Source: Paraburkholderia fynbosensis (GTDB lineage Bacteria; Pseudomonadota; Gammaproteobacteria; Burkholderiales; Burkholderiaceae). From it: a stretch of 64,000 bases of DNA. Where the stretch lies: the NCBI RefSeq assembly GCF_902859935.1, contig NZ_CADIKI010000014.1, positions 1 to 64,000 on the forward strand. Direction: 5' to 3'. The translations under genes and the position numbers were made by a program. A model generated the notes under the pieces. That model had not been told where the DNA came from. It did no database searches and was given only the letters and a program-made list of their open reading frames with translations. Shown piece by piece: positions 9,182-18,260 of this stretch; the stretch's first letter is position 1; every line of letters begins with the position of its first letter.

Positions 9182-9557
9182 AAAGAGGATCAGGGCGGGA
9201 AGGGGCCGACACGGTGCACAAGGGTGGCGGCGAATCGTCGGCGGCGATGCGGTTCGCGGCCGGGCGAACCATTCTACCGGCATGTACCGACGCGCGCCGG
9301 CAGCGCAAAATTACCCGGCACGATGCGCTCGATCCGCGTGCCCGAAGGCGTCCACAGGGTCGTGCGTTGCAGCAATCGGCACGGCTACAGAAAGCGCGTC
9401 GAAAGGCGCTGGGCAAGCTAATTAAATGGGCTTTGAATGGTGTTCGTGCGTGGAGTATGCTCAAAGGGAACCGGTTCGTTTGACGCTCGCAATGGGGCCG
9501 CAGGGGTTCGGTAGTGACGGGTTTTATCGCCGGAAGAGGGCGAGGGGGAGGCACATC
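9182..9557. other. 376-bp divergent intergenic region
   Basis: Lies between the metallophosphoesterase gene (minus) and the small membrane-protein gene (plus). It must hold both promoters. I see no RNA gene, repeat or credible open frame; an AT-richer patch near 9415-9440 (GCTAATTAAATGGGC) is the most promoter-like part. Confidence 0.5.
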
Positions 9558-9899
9558 ATGAAGCTGCTCAGATCGAGCCAACAATTACACCACGCGCATC
9601 ATGCGCACCACGTCGGATACGAAGGCAGTCACGTGATGCTGCCACTCGTCGTCATTTCGCTGATGGCAATCGGCGTGTACGTCGGCGTGCGCAACATCGA
9701 CTTCTCCGAGCTAGGTAAGAGCGCGCTATTCGGCGTGGTGATGCTGTGCGTCGCGCTGGGTATCGCGGGACTGTTCGGCGTCGTCGGTGCCTGGTTGCGT
9801 TCGGGCTCGAGTTCGAGTGACGACGACGCCAACGAGGGCTTCTGCTTTGTCGGCGCGTTGATCGGCACCGTGGTGTTCTACGTGGCGCTGCTCACCTGA
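9558..9899 (+). CDS. small membrane protein, unknown function
   Basis: Protein of 113 residues. A histidine-rich N terminus (LHHAHHAHHVG) is followed by three hydrophobic helices: about residues 27-43 (VMLPLVVISLMAIGVYVG), 54-78 (ALFGVVMLCVALGIAGLFGV) and 93-112 (GFCFVGALIGTVVFYVALL). A Ser/Asp-rich loop (SGSSSSDDDANEG) separates the last two. GGGGGAGG lies upstream of the ATG. The histidine cluster could bind a metal, but that is only suggestive. I recognise no family. Confidence 0.6.
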   Translation: MKLLRSSQQLHHAHHAHHVGYEGSHVMLPLVVISLMAIGVYVGVRNIDFSELGKSALFGVVMLCVALGIAGLFGVVGAWLRSGSSSSDDDANEGFCFVGALIGTVVFYVALLT

Positions 9900-9957
9900 A
9901 CGCAAGTTGGACGCGCGGGCGGACTGTCCGCCGCGCGTTACACGACCTCAGGCAACG

Positions 9958-10542
9958 TCACGCAATCCGGGCGGCTTCGTCGAACGAAAAGCGCGGGCTG
10001 CGCGCAAACAATTTCGACGGGTCGCCGTAACCGAGATTGATCAGAAAGTTCGCTTTCACGGCTGTGCCGGCAAAGAACGCTTCGTCGACTTTGGCCGCGT
10101 CGAAGCCCGACATCGGACCTGTGTCCAGACCGAGCGCGCGGGCAGCGAGAATCAGATAACCGCCTTGCAGCGTCGAATTGCGAAACGCCGTGTCCGCGAT
10201 CGCGCGGTCATTGCCGGCGAACCAGCTGCGCGCGTCCGCATGCGGAAAGAGTTTCGGCAGCTGCTCGTAGAACGCCATATCCATCCCGACGATTACGGTG
10301 ACCGGCGCGTCCATCGTCTTGCCGAGATTGCCCGCGGATAACGCCGGTCGCAGCTTTTCCTTACCTTCCGCCGTCTTGACGAAGACGAATCGGGCCGGGC
10401 TCGAATTTGCCGAGGTCGGGCCGAGCAGCGTCAGTTCGATCAGTTGCCTGAGGAGGGCGTCGTCGACGGGTTTCGGCAGCCAGCCGTTATGCGTGCGCGC
10501 CTCACGAAAGAGTTGATCGAGCGCCTGATCGGAAAGAGTCAT
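9958..10542 (-). CDS. nitroreductase-family NAD(P)H oxidoreductase, RutE/HadB type
   Basis: FMN-dependent reductase of 194 residues in the RutE/HadB branch of the nitroreductase superfamily. It has the N-terminal ALDQLFREARTHNGW, the FMN-contact segment GPTSANSSPARFVFV and the C-terminal INLGYGDPSKLFARSPR typical of RutE (malonic semialdehyde reductase of uracil breakdown). No other rut gene is near, so 3-hydroxypropionate formation is only one option; relatives also act on nitro compounds and quinones. The start at 10542 (MTLSDQAL) matches the family N terminus. It is divergent from the AlkB-like gene. Confidence 0.85.
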   Translation of the reverse strand: MTLSDQALDQLFREARTHNGWLPKPVDDALLRQLIELTLLGPTSANSSPARFVFVKTAEGKEKLRPALSAGNLGKTMDAPVTVIVGMDMAFYEQLPKLFPHADARSWFAGNDRAIADTAFRNSTLQGGYLILAARALGLDTGPMSGFDAAKVDEAFFAGTAVKANFLINLGYGDPSKLFARSPRFSFDEAARIA

Positions 10543-10702
10543 GATGAGGGTCCGTTGAAATAAAAATGAAAGACGGGTGACAGACTGGAATGACACCGCA
10601 ACGCGCCGGGGTGAGCGCATGCGTCGTTGCCGCCATAATAGCCAGGGGTTTTCACGCTCGCAGGTTTTGCTCGCGCAATCGCACAGGTATTCAGGTAACG
10701 GT

Positions 10703-11302
10703 ATGACCGATCTTTTCGACGACCCGCCGACGCCCGACGTCGACTGGTATCCCGACTGGCTCACGCCTGCCACGGCGGCGCAGGCGTTGATGCAACTGAT
10801 CGACGAAGTGCAGTGGCGTCAGGACACGATGGGCACGCCCGCGGGCCGTGTCGCGCTGCCGCGGCTGACCGCCTGGCAGGGCGAACCGGATGCGGTGTAC
10901 GTCTATTCGGGCATTCGCAACGTGCCGCAGCCGTGGACGCCGGCCGTCGCGCAACTGAAGGAGGCCGCCGAAGCTGTCTGCGGCACGCGTTTCAACAGTG
11001 TGCTGCTCAACCGCTATCGCAGCGGCGCCGACAGCATGGGCTGGCATGCGGACCGCGAACCCGAGTTGGGCCCCCGGCCGGTGATCGCGTCGGTTAGCCT
11101 GGGCGTCGCGCGCACTTTCGACTTGCGGCACAACAAGACGGGCGTCGTGCAGTCGTTTTCGCTGAACGGCGGCAGCCTGCTCGTGATGAAGGGCACCACT
11201 CAGGCGCAGTGGCGGCACCGGGTGCCGAAGGAGCCGCGCGTGGCCGGCGAGCGCATCAATCTGACGTTTCGCTGGGTCACGCCGCGAGTGGCTGCACGCT
11301 AG
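10703..11302 (+). CDS. AlkB-like 2-oxoglutarate/Fe(II) dioxygenase
   Basis: Protein of 199 residues with the AlkB fold. The iron ligands are H115 and D117 (GWHADREPELG) and H172 (WRHRVPK); the 2-oxoglutarate-binding arginines are in ERINLTFR (R184, R190). The segment FNSVLLNRYRSGADSMGWH is typical of the ALKBH2/3-like bacterial group. Such enzymes repair alkylated DNA or RNA bases by oxidative demethylation. The start at 10703 gives the usual length of about 200 residues. It stands alone; no Ada regulator is near. Confidence 0.88.
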   Translation: MTDLFDDPPTPDVDWYPDWLTPATAAQALMQLIDEVQWRQDTMGTPAGRVALPRLTAWQGEPDAVYVYSGIRNVPQPWTPAVAQLKEAAEAVCGTRFNSVLLNRYRSGADSMGWHADREPELGPRPVIASVSLGVARTFDLRHNKTGVVQSFSLNGGSLLVMKGTTQAQWRHRVPKEPRVAGERINLTFRWVTPRVAAR

Positions 11303-11515
11303 TTCGCCCGCCAATTTGCTTAACGATCCACTCTCACATAGCCGGCGCAAGCCGACCCCGCCCGCGATACCAGAATTGATATCGCCGGTGCGAATCATAT
11401 GATTGGACGGTTAACGCGTCGCACAGTACGCTACATCACGATCCACGCACCATGAGGGCCGCGAGGGCTGGGCAGGTTCGCTGGGTCGTCTACACAACAA
11501 CATCAGGAGACAGTC

Positions 11516-12502
11516 ATGGCGAATACACGACGTGCCGCATGTCGTGCGTTGGGCGCGCTCGCACTTTCCGCTGGCATCGGCGCGCTGACGCTGACCGCGC
11601 CCGGCGCTTATGCGCAGGACAAACAGATTACGCTCGGTTTCGCGCAAGTCGGCGCGGAAAGCGCATGGCGAACCGCCAACACCGAGTCGGTCAAATCCGC
11701 CGCAGCGGACGCGAAGATCAAGCTCAAATTCTCGGATGCGCAGCAGAAGCAGGAAAACCAGATCAAGGCGATCCGCTCGTATATTGCGCAGAAAGTCGAT
11801 GTGATCGCGTTCTCGCCGGTCGTCGAATCCGGCTGGGAGCCGGTGCTGCGCGAAGCCAAGGCCGCGAAAATTCCGGTGATTCTCACCGACCGTAACATCG
11901 ACGTCAAAGACACGTCCCTGTACGTGACGATGATCGGCTCCGACTTCCTCGAAGAAGGCCGGCGCGGCGGCCATTGGCTCGAAGAGCACTACAAAAGCAG
12001 CCAAGGCCCCGTCAACATTGCCGAACTGCAGGGAACGGTCGGCTCGGCGCCCGCCAATGACCGGCACTCCGGTCTGATGGAAGTGATCAAGAATGATCCC
12101 AAATTCAAGATCATCGCGTCGCAGAGTGGCGACTTCACGCTGGCCGGCGGCAAGCAGGTCATGGAAGCGTTTATTAAAACTTATGGAAATAAAATAAATG
12201 TAGTTTATGCGCATAACGACGACATGGCGCTCGGCGCCATCCAGGCGATGGAAGAGGCCGGTATGCATCCGGGCAAGGACGTCATCGTCGTGTCGTTCGA
12301 TGCAACCAAGGGCGGCTTCCAGGCGATGGCCGCAGGCAAGATGAACGTGGACGTGGAGTGCAGCCCGCTGCTGGGGCCGCAACTGATGTCGGCGGTCAAG
12401 GATGTCGTGGCCGGCAAGCCGCTGCCCAAGCGCATCCTCACGGAAGAAACGGTCTTCCCGATGAGCGTCGCAGCGCAGACGCTGCCGACACGCAAGTACT
12501 GA
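11516..12502 (+). CDS. ytfQ: periplasmic furanose-binding protein of ABC importer
   Basis: Substrate-binding protein of 328 residues from the ribose/galactofuranose (PBP1) class. The signal peptide ends near AYAQD; the mature protein starts KQITLGFAQVGAESAWRTAN, which is characteristic of YtfQ, the galactofuranose-binding protein. Further signatures are DRNIDVKDTSLYVTMIGSDF and AHNDDMALGAIQAMEEAG. AGGAGA precedes the ATG. First gene of ytfQ-ytfR-ytfT-yjfF. Oddity: codons 219-231 (12170-12208) are a run of AT-rich, locally rare codons inside an otherwise GC-rich gene. A hairpin plus a terminator-like structure follow the gene. Confidence 0.92.
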   Translation: MANTRRAACRALGALALSAGIGALTLTAPGAYAQDKQITLGFAQVGAESAWRTANTESVKSAAADAKIKLKFSDAQQKQENQIKAIRSYIAQKVDVIAFSPVVESGWEPVLREAKAAKIPVILTDRNIDVKDTSLYVTMIGSDFLEEGRRGGHWLEEHYKSSQGPVNIAELQGTVGSAPANDRHSGLMEVIKNDPKFKIIASQSGDFTLAGGKQVMEAFIKTYGNKINVVYAHNDDMALGAIQAMEEAGMHPGKDVIVVSFDATKGGFQAMAAGKMNVDVECSPLLGPQLMSAVKDVVAGKPLPKRILTEETVFPMSVAAQTLPTRKY

Positions 12503-12531
12503 AACGAAGTACTCAGCTATCCTCATGATGA

Positions 12532-12548
12532 GCGCCGCGTCGCGGCGC
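12532..12548 (+). other. hairpin downstream of ytfQ
   Basis: GCGCCGC (12532-12538) pairs with GCGGCGC (12542-12548) around a three-base loop. It lies 30 bases after the ytfQ stop and could protect the ytfQ message from 3' exonucleases, a common arrangement after periplasmic binding-protein genes. Confidence 0.55.
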
Positions 12549-12606
12549 GCAGAAGAGAACACGCGCAGTACGGATAGATCGAACAGGTTTCTCCAGTGGT
12601 GCCTGG

Positions 12607-12643
12607 CCGCCCGGGCTGCTTCGGCAGCGGGCGGTCTCTTTTC
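12607..12643 (+). terminator. intrinsic terminator/attenuator between ytfQ and ytfR
   Basis: CCGCCCG (12607-12613) pairs with CGGGCGG (12628-12634). Inside, CTGC pairs with GCAG around a TTCG tetraloop. TCTCTTTT follows at 12635-12642. This is a good intrinsic terminator in the 196-bp gap between the binding-protein gene and the ATPase gene; partial read-through would give more YtfQ than transporter. Confidence 0.7.
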
Positions 12644-12698
12644 AGATGGACGCCGCCGGAGCCTGCCGAACCCACGCATAGCCGATCGAGCGAGGTCC

Positions 12699-14324
12699 AT
12701 GACCCATCCCGCTTTCGAACCGAATCAGCCGGCTATCGGTGCCCACCGCGCGAAGGGCGCAACGGGCGCCGCGAACGCGCCCGAACTCATTCTGGCCACC
12801 GCCGGCGTCAGCAAGACATTCCCCGGCGTGAAGGCGCTGCAAGGCGTCGATTTCCGTCTCTTTCCCGGCGAGGTTCACACGCTGATGGGACAGAATGGCG
12901 CTGGCAAGTCCACCTTGATCAACGTGCTCACCGGCGTGGTCGCGCCGGATGCCGGCACGATCCGTCTCGGCGGCGAAGTGGTGGCGTTCGCGTCGCCGCA
13001 GGAGGCCGAAGCGGCCGGTGTCCGCACGCTGTATCAGGAAGTGAACCTGTGCCCGAATCTGTCGGTGGCCGAGAATATTTTCGCGGGCCGGCAACCGAGG
13101 CGCTTCGGCGCGATCGACTGGCCCGACATCAAGCGGCGTGCCCAGGCTGCGCTGGCGCGTCTCGACGTGTCGCTCGACGTCACACGCTCGCTCGACGCGT
13201 ATCCGATCGCCGTGCAGCAGATGGTGGCGATTGCGCGAGCGCTGTCAGTCGACGCGCGCGTGCTGATTCTCGACGAGCCGACTTCGAGTCTCGACGACAG
13301 CGAAGTCGCGCAGCTTTTTAAAATACTTCGGCATCTTAAGCAATCGGGCATCGCGATTCTGTTCGTCACGCATTTCATCGAACAGACCTATGCGATTTCC
13401 GACCGCATCACGGTGATGCGCAATGGCGAGCGCGAGGGCGAATATCTCGCGCGCGATCTGTCCGCCGATCAACTCGTCTCGAAAATGGTCGGCCACGAGC
13501 GCATGAGCGCGCGTTTGCGCGAAGCCGCGCACGACGCGCAGGCAGCGCAAGCGGCGCACGAGTCTGACGAGGGCGTGCCGGCGTCGCAGGCTGCGCAGCC
13601 GTTCATGGAACTGCGCGGCGTCGGCCGGCGCGGCACGCTGCAGCCAATCGATCTCGACGTTCAGCCCGGCCAGATTCTCGGCCTCGCCGGCCTGCTCGGC
13701 TCCGGCCGCACCGAAACCGCGCGCCTGCTGTTCGGCGCGGATCGCGCGGACAGCGGCACGATTCTCGTCGATGGAAAGCCCGTGCGGCTGCGCTCGCCGC
13801 GCGACGCGGTGCGCCACGGCATCGGCTATTGCGCGGAAGACCGCAAGAAAGAGGGCATCGTCGCCGAACTGTCGATCCGCGAGAACATCCTGCTCGCCTT
13901 GCAGGCGCGGCGCGGCTGGTGGCGCAAGATCAGCCGGCAGCGCGCGCGTGAGCTGGCCGATCTGTGGATCGAGCGGCTCGGCATCAAGGCCTCGGACGCC
14001 GAACAGCCGATTGGCCTGCTGTCGGGCGGCAACCAGCAGAAAGCTCTGCTCGCGCGCTGGCTCGCCACCGACCCCAAGCTGCTGATTCTCGACGAACCTA
14101 CGCGCGGCATCGACGTCGCCGCCAAGTTCGACATCATGGACCGCCTGCTGGCGCTGTGCGCGAACGGTCTGAGCATCCTGTTCATTTCGTCGGAGATCAG
14201 CGAGGTGCTGCGCGTGAGCCATCGCGTCGCGGTGCTGCGCGACCGCCGCAAGATCGCCGAAGTCGCCGGCAAGGCGTCGACCGAAGACAACATCTATCGA
14301 CTCATCGCGGGGAGCGGCGAATGA
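12699..14324 (+). CDS. ytfR: sugar ABC importer ATPase (two nucleotide-binding domains)
   Basis: ATPase of 541 residues in the RbsA/MglA/YtfR group with two fused nucleotide-binding domains. Domain 1 has Walker A GQNGAGKST and Walker B VLILDEPTSSLDD; domain 2 has the degenerate Walker A GLLGSGRTE, signature LLSGGNQQKALLARWL and Walker B LLILDEPTRGID, as expected for this family. A long Ala/Glu/Asp linker (about residues 275-300) joins them. The start is the ATG at 12699 (MTHPAFEPN), after which homology begins. It overlaps ytfT by 4 bases (ATGA). Codons around 13314-13340 form a second AT-rich, rare-codon patch. Confidence 0.92.
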   Translation: MTHPAFEPNQPAIGAHRAKGATGAANAPELILATAGVSKTFPGVKALQGVDFRLFPGEVHTLMGQNGAGKSTLINVLTGVVAPDAGTIRLGGEVVAFASPQEAEAAGVRTLYQEVNLCPNLSVAENIFAGRQPRRFGAIDWPDIKRRAQAALARLDVSLDVTRSLDAYPIAVQQMVAIARALSVDARVLILDEPTSSLDDSEVAQLFKILRHLKQSGIAILFVTHFIEQTYAISDRITVMRNGEREGEYLARDLSADQLVSKMVGHERMSARLREAAHDAQAAQAAHESDEGVPASQAAQPFMELRGVGRRGTLQPIDLDVQPGQILGLAGLLGSGRTETARLLFGADRADSGTILVDGKPVRLRSPRDAVRHGIGYCAEDRKKEGIVAELSIRENILLALQARRGWWRKISRQRARELADLWIERLGIKASDAEQPIGLLSGGNQQKALLARWLATDPKLLILDEPTRGIDVAAKFDIMDRLLALCANGLSILFISSEISEVLRVSHRVAVLRDRRKIAEVAGKASTEDNIYRLIAGSGE

Positions 14325-15364
14325 AGCTATCGAACTGGTTCGCGCGCGACGGCGTCGAACGTCCGTTGATCTGGCCGTGCGTCACGCTCGCGTTGCTGTG
14401 CGGCCTGAATCTGTGGGTGAATCCGCATTTCCTGTCGCTGCGCATGCTCGACGGCCATCTGTTCGGCGCGCCGATCGACGTGCTCAATCGCGCCGCGCCG
14501 CTCGTGCTCGTCGCGATCGGCATGACGCTGGTGATCGCGACGCGCGGCATCGACATTTCGGTCGGCGCGGTGGTGGCGATCGCCGGTGCCGCCGCGGCCA
14601 CGATTCTCGCGACGCAGCCCGTACCGAGCGCTGGGCTCGTCGCGCAGGCGCTGGTGGCGGCGTTGATCGTCGGCGTGTTGAGCGGCATGTGGAACGGCGT
14701 GCTGGTGTCCTTTGTCGGTATGCAACCGATCATCGCCACGTTGATCCTGATGGTCGCGGGCCGGGGCATCGCGCAGTTGCTGACGGCCGGGCAGATCATT
14801 CCGATCGGCGCGCCCGGCTATCTGTTCGTCGGCGGCGGCTACTGGCTCGGCGTGCCGTGTTCGGTGTGGATCGCCACGGTGGTGGTGCTGGCGACCGCGG
14901 CGCTCGTCGAAGGCACGGCGCTCGGCCTCTTCATTCGCGCGATCGGCGTCAATCCGGTGGCGACGCGTCTGGTCGGCTTGCGCTCCAAGGCGCTCGTATT
15001 CGCGGTGTACGGCTTCTCGGGCCTGACCGCGTCGATGGCGGGCATCCTGATCAGCTCGAATGTGCGCAGCGCCGACGGCAACAATGCGGGCCTGCTGCTC
15101 GAACTCGACGCGATTCTCGCGGTGACGCTCGGCGGCACGTCGCTGCTCGGCGGCCGCTTCAGTTTTGCAGGAACGGTGCTGGGCGCGCTGATCATTCAGA
15201 CGCTGACGTACACGACCTATTCGATCGGCGTGCCGCCTGAGGCGACGCTCGTCGTCAAGGCAGCCGTGGTCCTCGCGGTCAGCGTGATCCAGTCGCCGGC
15301 GGCGCGTGCTCTCGCGATGTCGTTCGGCGCGTCGATCTTCAAGCAACGCGGGGTGGCACGATGA
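14321..15364 (+). CDS. ytfT: sugar ABC importer permease
   Basis: Inner-membrane permease of 347 residues in the RbsC/YtfT family, with eight to ten hydrophobic helices and the family motif GMTLVIATRGIDISVGAVVA. It forms the translocation channel with YjfF and is driven by YtfR. It overlaps both neighbours through ATGA junctions, which indicates translational coupling in a single transcript. The C terminus (FGASIFKQRG) is short and basic. Confidence 0.9.
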   Translation: MKLSNWFARDGVERPLIWPCVTLALLCGLNLWVNPHFLSLRMLDGHLFGAPIDVLNRAAPLVLVAIGMTLVIATRGIDISVGAVVAIAGAAAATILATQPVPSAGLVAQALVAALIVGVLSGMWNGVLVSFVGMQPIIATLILMVAGRGIAQLLTAGQIIPIGAPGYLFVGGGYWLGVPCSVWIATVVVLATAALVEGTALGLFIRAIGVNPVATRLVGLRSKALVFAVYGFSGLTASMAGILISSNVRSADGNNAGLLLELDAILAVTLGGTSLLGGRFSFAGTVLGALIIQTLTYTTYSIGVPPEATLVVKAAVVLAVSVIQSPAARALAMSFGASIFKQRGVAR

Positions 15365-16470
15365 AACGACTTCTTGATGCCCTGGCGCATGTCGTCGATC
15401 CGCGCACGTTGCCGATCGCCGTCACGATCCTGTTGTTCTGCGCGCTGTTCGGCTTTGGCTCGGTCATGTACACCGGTTTCTTCTCGTGGCAGGTGCTGCT
15501 CGATCTGCTGGTCGACAACGCATTTCTGCTGATCGTCGCGATTGGCATGACGTTCGTGATCGTGTCGGGCGGGATCGATCTGTCGGTGGGCTCGGTCGTC
15601 GCGCTGACGACCATCGTCGAGGCGGTGCTGTCCGAACACATGCATCTGTCGGTGTGGGTGATCATCCCGATCGTGCTGCTGATGGGCACCGTGTTCGGCG
15701 CGGTGCAGGGCGCGCTGATTCATTTCTTCCGTCTGCAGGCATTCATCGTGACGCTGGCCGGCATGTTCTTCGCACGCGGCCTGTGTTTTCTGATCACGAC
15801 GCAATCGATCACGATCACCGATCCGACGTTCCAGAAGATCTCGGCGTTTCGTCTCGACATCGGCATCGGCTCGGTCACGGCGAACGTGCTGATTGCGATG
15901 GTGACGCTGCTGGCCGCAATCTTTGTCGCGCATTTCACACGCTTTGGCCGCAATGTGTATGCGGTGGGCGGCAATCCGCGTTCGGCGCTGCTGATGGGTC
16001 TGCCGGTCGCGCATACGAGGATCGGTGTGTATGCGCTGAGCGGTTTCTGCTCCGCGCTGGGCGGCGCGGTGTTCACGTTCTATGTGTTGTCGGGCTATGG
16101 CTTGCAGGGGCAGGGCATGGAACTCGACGCGATTGCGGCGACCGTGATCGGCGGGACCTTGCTGACGGGCGGCGTGGGGTATGTGATCGGCTCGCTGTTC
16201 GGCGTCGGCATTCTCGGCACGATCCAGACGCTGATCACGTTCGATGGCACGCTCAGCTCGTGGTGGACCCGCATCGTGATCGGTGCGCTGTTGTGCGCGT
16301 TCTGTCTGTTGCAACGGTTGATCGAGCGGCACGCGAAGTCGGTGCGGCGCCCCGGTGGCACCGCCGCGGTCACGACGCCGGGACATGGGCATGGACACGC
16401 GCATGGCGAGACATCGGCCACGGCGTCGGATTCGCAGGTGCTTGGGCGGGGAACGCCGGAGCAGGCGTGA
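15361..16470 (+). CDS. yjfF: sugar ABC importer permease with histidine-rich tail
   Basis: Second permease of the furanose importer, 369 residues. It carries the RbsC-family motif GMTFVIVSGGIDLSVGSVVA and the usual helices, ending with SSWWTRIVIGALLCAFCLLQ. E. coli YjfF is about 330 residues; here about 40 extra cytoplasmic residues follow, including TPGHGHGHAHGETSA. This histidine-rich tail is not part of the permease fold and could bind metal. ATGA overlap with ytfT. Last gene of the operon; no regulator gene is attached. Confidence 0.9.
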   Translation: MKRLLDALAHVVDPRTLPIAVTILLFCALFGFGSVMYTGFFSWQVLLDLLVDNAFLLIVAIGMTFVIVSGGIDLSVGSVVALTTIVEAVLSEHMHLSVWVIIPIVLLMGTVFGAVQGALIHFFRLQAFIVTLAGMFFARGLCFLITTQSITITDPTFQKISAFRLDIGIGSVTANVLIAMVTLLAAIFVAHFTRFGRNVYAVGGNPRSALLMGLPVAHTRIGVYALSGFCSALGGAVFTFYVLSGYGLQGQGMELDAIAATVIGGTLLTGGVGYVIGSLFGVGILGTIQTLITFDGTLSSWWTRIVIGALLCAFCLLQRLIERHAKSVRRPGGTAAVTTPGHGHGHAHGETSATASDSQVLGRGTPEQA

Positions 16471-16617
16471 GGCGGGCTGCGCACGCGGCGGCCTGACTCG
16501 GGCGCTGAGTTGCCTGCCTCCGGTTTCGGGCAGCGTCGCCCCGTGCAGAGGGCTGAAGGTGAAAAAGCTGGCGCTGGTGCAAAGCGGATGCGGACCACAT
16601 CACCGTTCACGGCCGCG

Positions 16618-17550
16618 TTAGCCAGTCTCCAACCGCCGCCGGGCCGTCGCCACCAGTCTGTCGAACGAAAGACCGCCGGCCGCAAGCGCTGCGGCATCCG
16701 GAAAATGCTCGCGCGTAATGTCGGTCAATACCTGCCCCGGGGGCGCCTCGATCAGCACGCGCGCACCCATTTCCTGCATTGCGGTGAGCGCGTCGAACCA
16801 GCGCACGGTGTAGCGCATGTTGGTGGCGAGATCGTCACGGATCGCGTCGGCCGTATACAACGGTCGGCCGCCGCGATTGCCGATATACGTGCTGCGCGGC
16901 GCTTGAAAAGGGACCTGGCTCACGTAGGCGAGCAGTTCGTCGCTGGCCTGCGCGAGCAACTCGCAATGCGACGGCACGCTCACCGCGAGCCGCGTCGCTT
17001 TACGCGCACCCGCCGCCATTGCGCGGGCGATGAACGCATCGAGCGCGTCGTTTGCGCCCGCCATGACGATCTGGCGCGGCGCATTCACATTGCCGATATA
17101 GACGCGTTGCCGGTTCTCATCCGCATGCCGCGCGGCGAGTGTTTCCAGCTGATGCTCAGTCAAGCCCGATATCGCCGCGAGGCTATATCCGGACGGATAT
17201 GCCGCTTCCATCAGTTCGGCACGCCGCCGCACCATTTTCAACGCGTCAGCGAACTGCACTGCGCCGCAACTCACCGCTGCCGCATACGCACCGACCGACA
17301 GCCCCGCGCTGATCTCCGGCGCGAGCTGTTCGTCAGCCAACGCGCGCGTCACGGCCACGCCCGCGATCGTCAAGCCGACCTGCACGGCAACGGTCGAACG
17401 GAGCGCGTCCGGCGTGTCCAGGGTCAACACGTCGAGGCCGAGTACTTGCGAGGCTTCTTCGAGTGTGTCGCGCACTGCGCGATGCTGCGGCAGACTGTGC
17501 AGGAGCCCATCGGTCTGTGCGCCCTGGCCGGGGAAAAGCAGCGCAAGCAT
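16618..17550 (-). CDS. mdcH: malonate decarboxylase holo-ACP formation: malonyl transferase
   Basis: Malonyl-CoA:ACP transacylase of the malonate decarboxylase system (epsilon subunit), 310 residues. FabD-like fold: GQGAQ near residues 9-13, nucleophile S85 in GLSVGAYAA, arginine in MVRRRAELM, histidine H195 in VPSHCELL. It loads the acyl-carrier subunit MdcC with a malonyl group so the decarboxylation cycle can start. The start overlaps the mdcG stop as TGATG. Last gene of mdcABCDEGH, convergent with yjfF. Confidence 0.92.
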   Translation of the reverse strand: MLALLFPGQGAQTDGLLHSLPQHRAVRDTLEEASQVLGLDVLTLDTPDALRSTVAVQVGLTIAGVAVTRALADEQLAPEISAGLSVGAYAAAVSCGAVQFADALKMVRRRAELMEAAYPSGYSLAAISGLTEHQLETLAARHADENRQRVYIGNVNAPRQIVMAGANDALDAFIARAMAAGARKATRLAVSVPSHCELLAQASDELLAYVSQVPFQAPRSTYIGNRGGRPLYTADAIRDDLATNMRYTVRWFDALTAMQEMGARVLIEAPPGQVLTDITREHFPDAAALAAGGLSFDRLVATARRRLETG

Positions 17551-18260
17551 CAGACGGCACCGCTTCGAGTTGTACGAGCGATGGTTTGCGCCCACGGATC
17601 GGCAAGCAATTGCGGACCGCTTGCATGGCGCACCATCACACGCGCTTTGCCGGCAGCCCACTCGGCGAGGGCGACGCCACCCGCTGGCGTTTCGAGTTGC
17701 GCATCGACACGGATGCCGATGCGTTCCGCAAGCGCCTGCAGTTGATCGAGCAACGCGCGGGCGCTGTCTCGCGCGAGCGGTTCGGGCGTGCGGATCAGAA
17801 GATCGAGATCGCTCGATTCGCTCACTGCCGGTGCACGCGTGGCCAGTTCAAAACCGGCGCTGCCCGTCGGTCCCCAGACAAAACCCGCCAATGGACCGCC
17901 CGAGCAGTTTTGCAAAAAGGCGAGGGCAGCGAAAGGAGGCAACGTATCGCGACCGGTCAGCGGCCCGGTTTGCCGCAAGCTCTCCGGCGAGACCACAGTC
18001 ACGACATCGGCCGCACGCGCCCACGTGCCATAACGCTGCGCCCGTTCGACACCGCGCAGGCCGATCGCCACCAGGCCTTCTGGCGCCGGCGCGCGTCTGA
18101 CGACCGCATACGGCGCGCGCTCGAACGCGTCACGAACCCACGCCGGCTCGTCATCGAACACCTGCAGTTGCCGCAGACACAGCAGGTCGTGCGGACGCCC
18201 CCGCGCATCGCACGGCAACGCGTGTTCGGCAACGAACGGCGGCGCCGCGCAAACTCGCAT
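17550..18260 (-). CDS. mdcG: phosphoribosyl-dephospho-CoA transferase
   Basis: Transfers the 2'-(5''-triphosphoribosyl)-3'-dephospho-CoA prosthetic group onto the serine of MdcC. 236 residues. A nucleotidyltransferase-type acidic motif is seen in SESSDLDLLIRTPE, preceded by FVWGPTGSAGFELAT. The start at 18260 (MRVCAAPPF) overlaps the mdcE stop as TGATG, and the stop overlaps mdcH in the same way, so all three genes are translationally coupled. Confidence 0.9.
   Translation of the reverse strand: MRVCAAPPFVAEHALPCDARGRPHDLLCLRQLQVFDDEPAWVRDAFERAPYAVVRRAPAPEGLVAIGLRGVERAQRYGTWARAADVVTVVSPESLRQTGPLTGRDTLPPFAALAFLQNCSGGPLAGFVWGPTGSAGFELATRAPAVSESSDLDLLIRTPEPLARDSARALLDQLQALAERIGIRVDAQLETPAGGVALAEWAAGKARVMVRHASGPQLLADPWAQTIARTTRSGAV

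Noticed and set aside
11411..12700. Minus-strand open frame of 429 codons over ytfQ
   Set aside because: Shadow of ytfQ; the plus strand has a complete family match, signal peptide and ribosome site.
15217..16404. Minus-strand open frame of 395 codons across yjfF
   Set aside because: Arg/His/Gln-rich shadow of the permease gene with no recognisable protein features.
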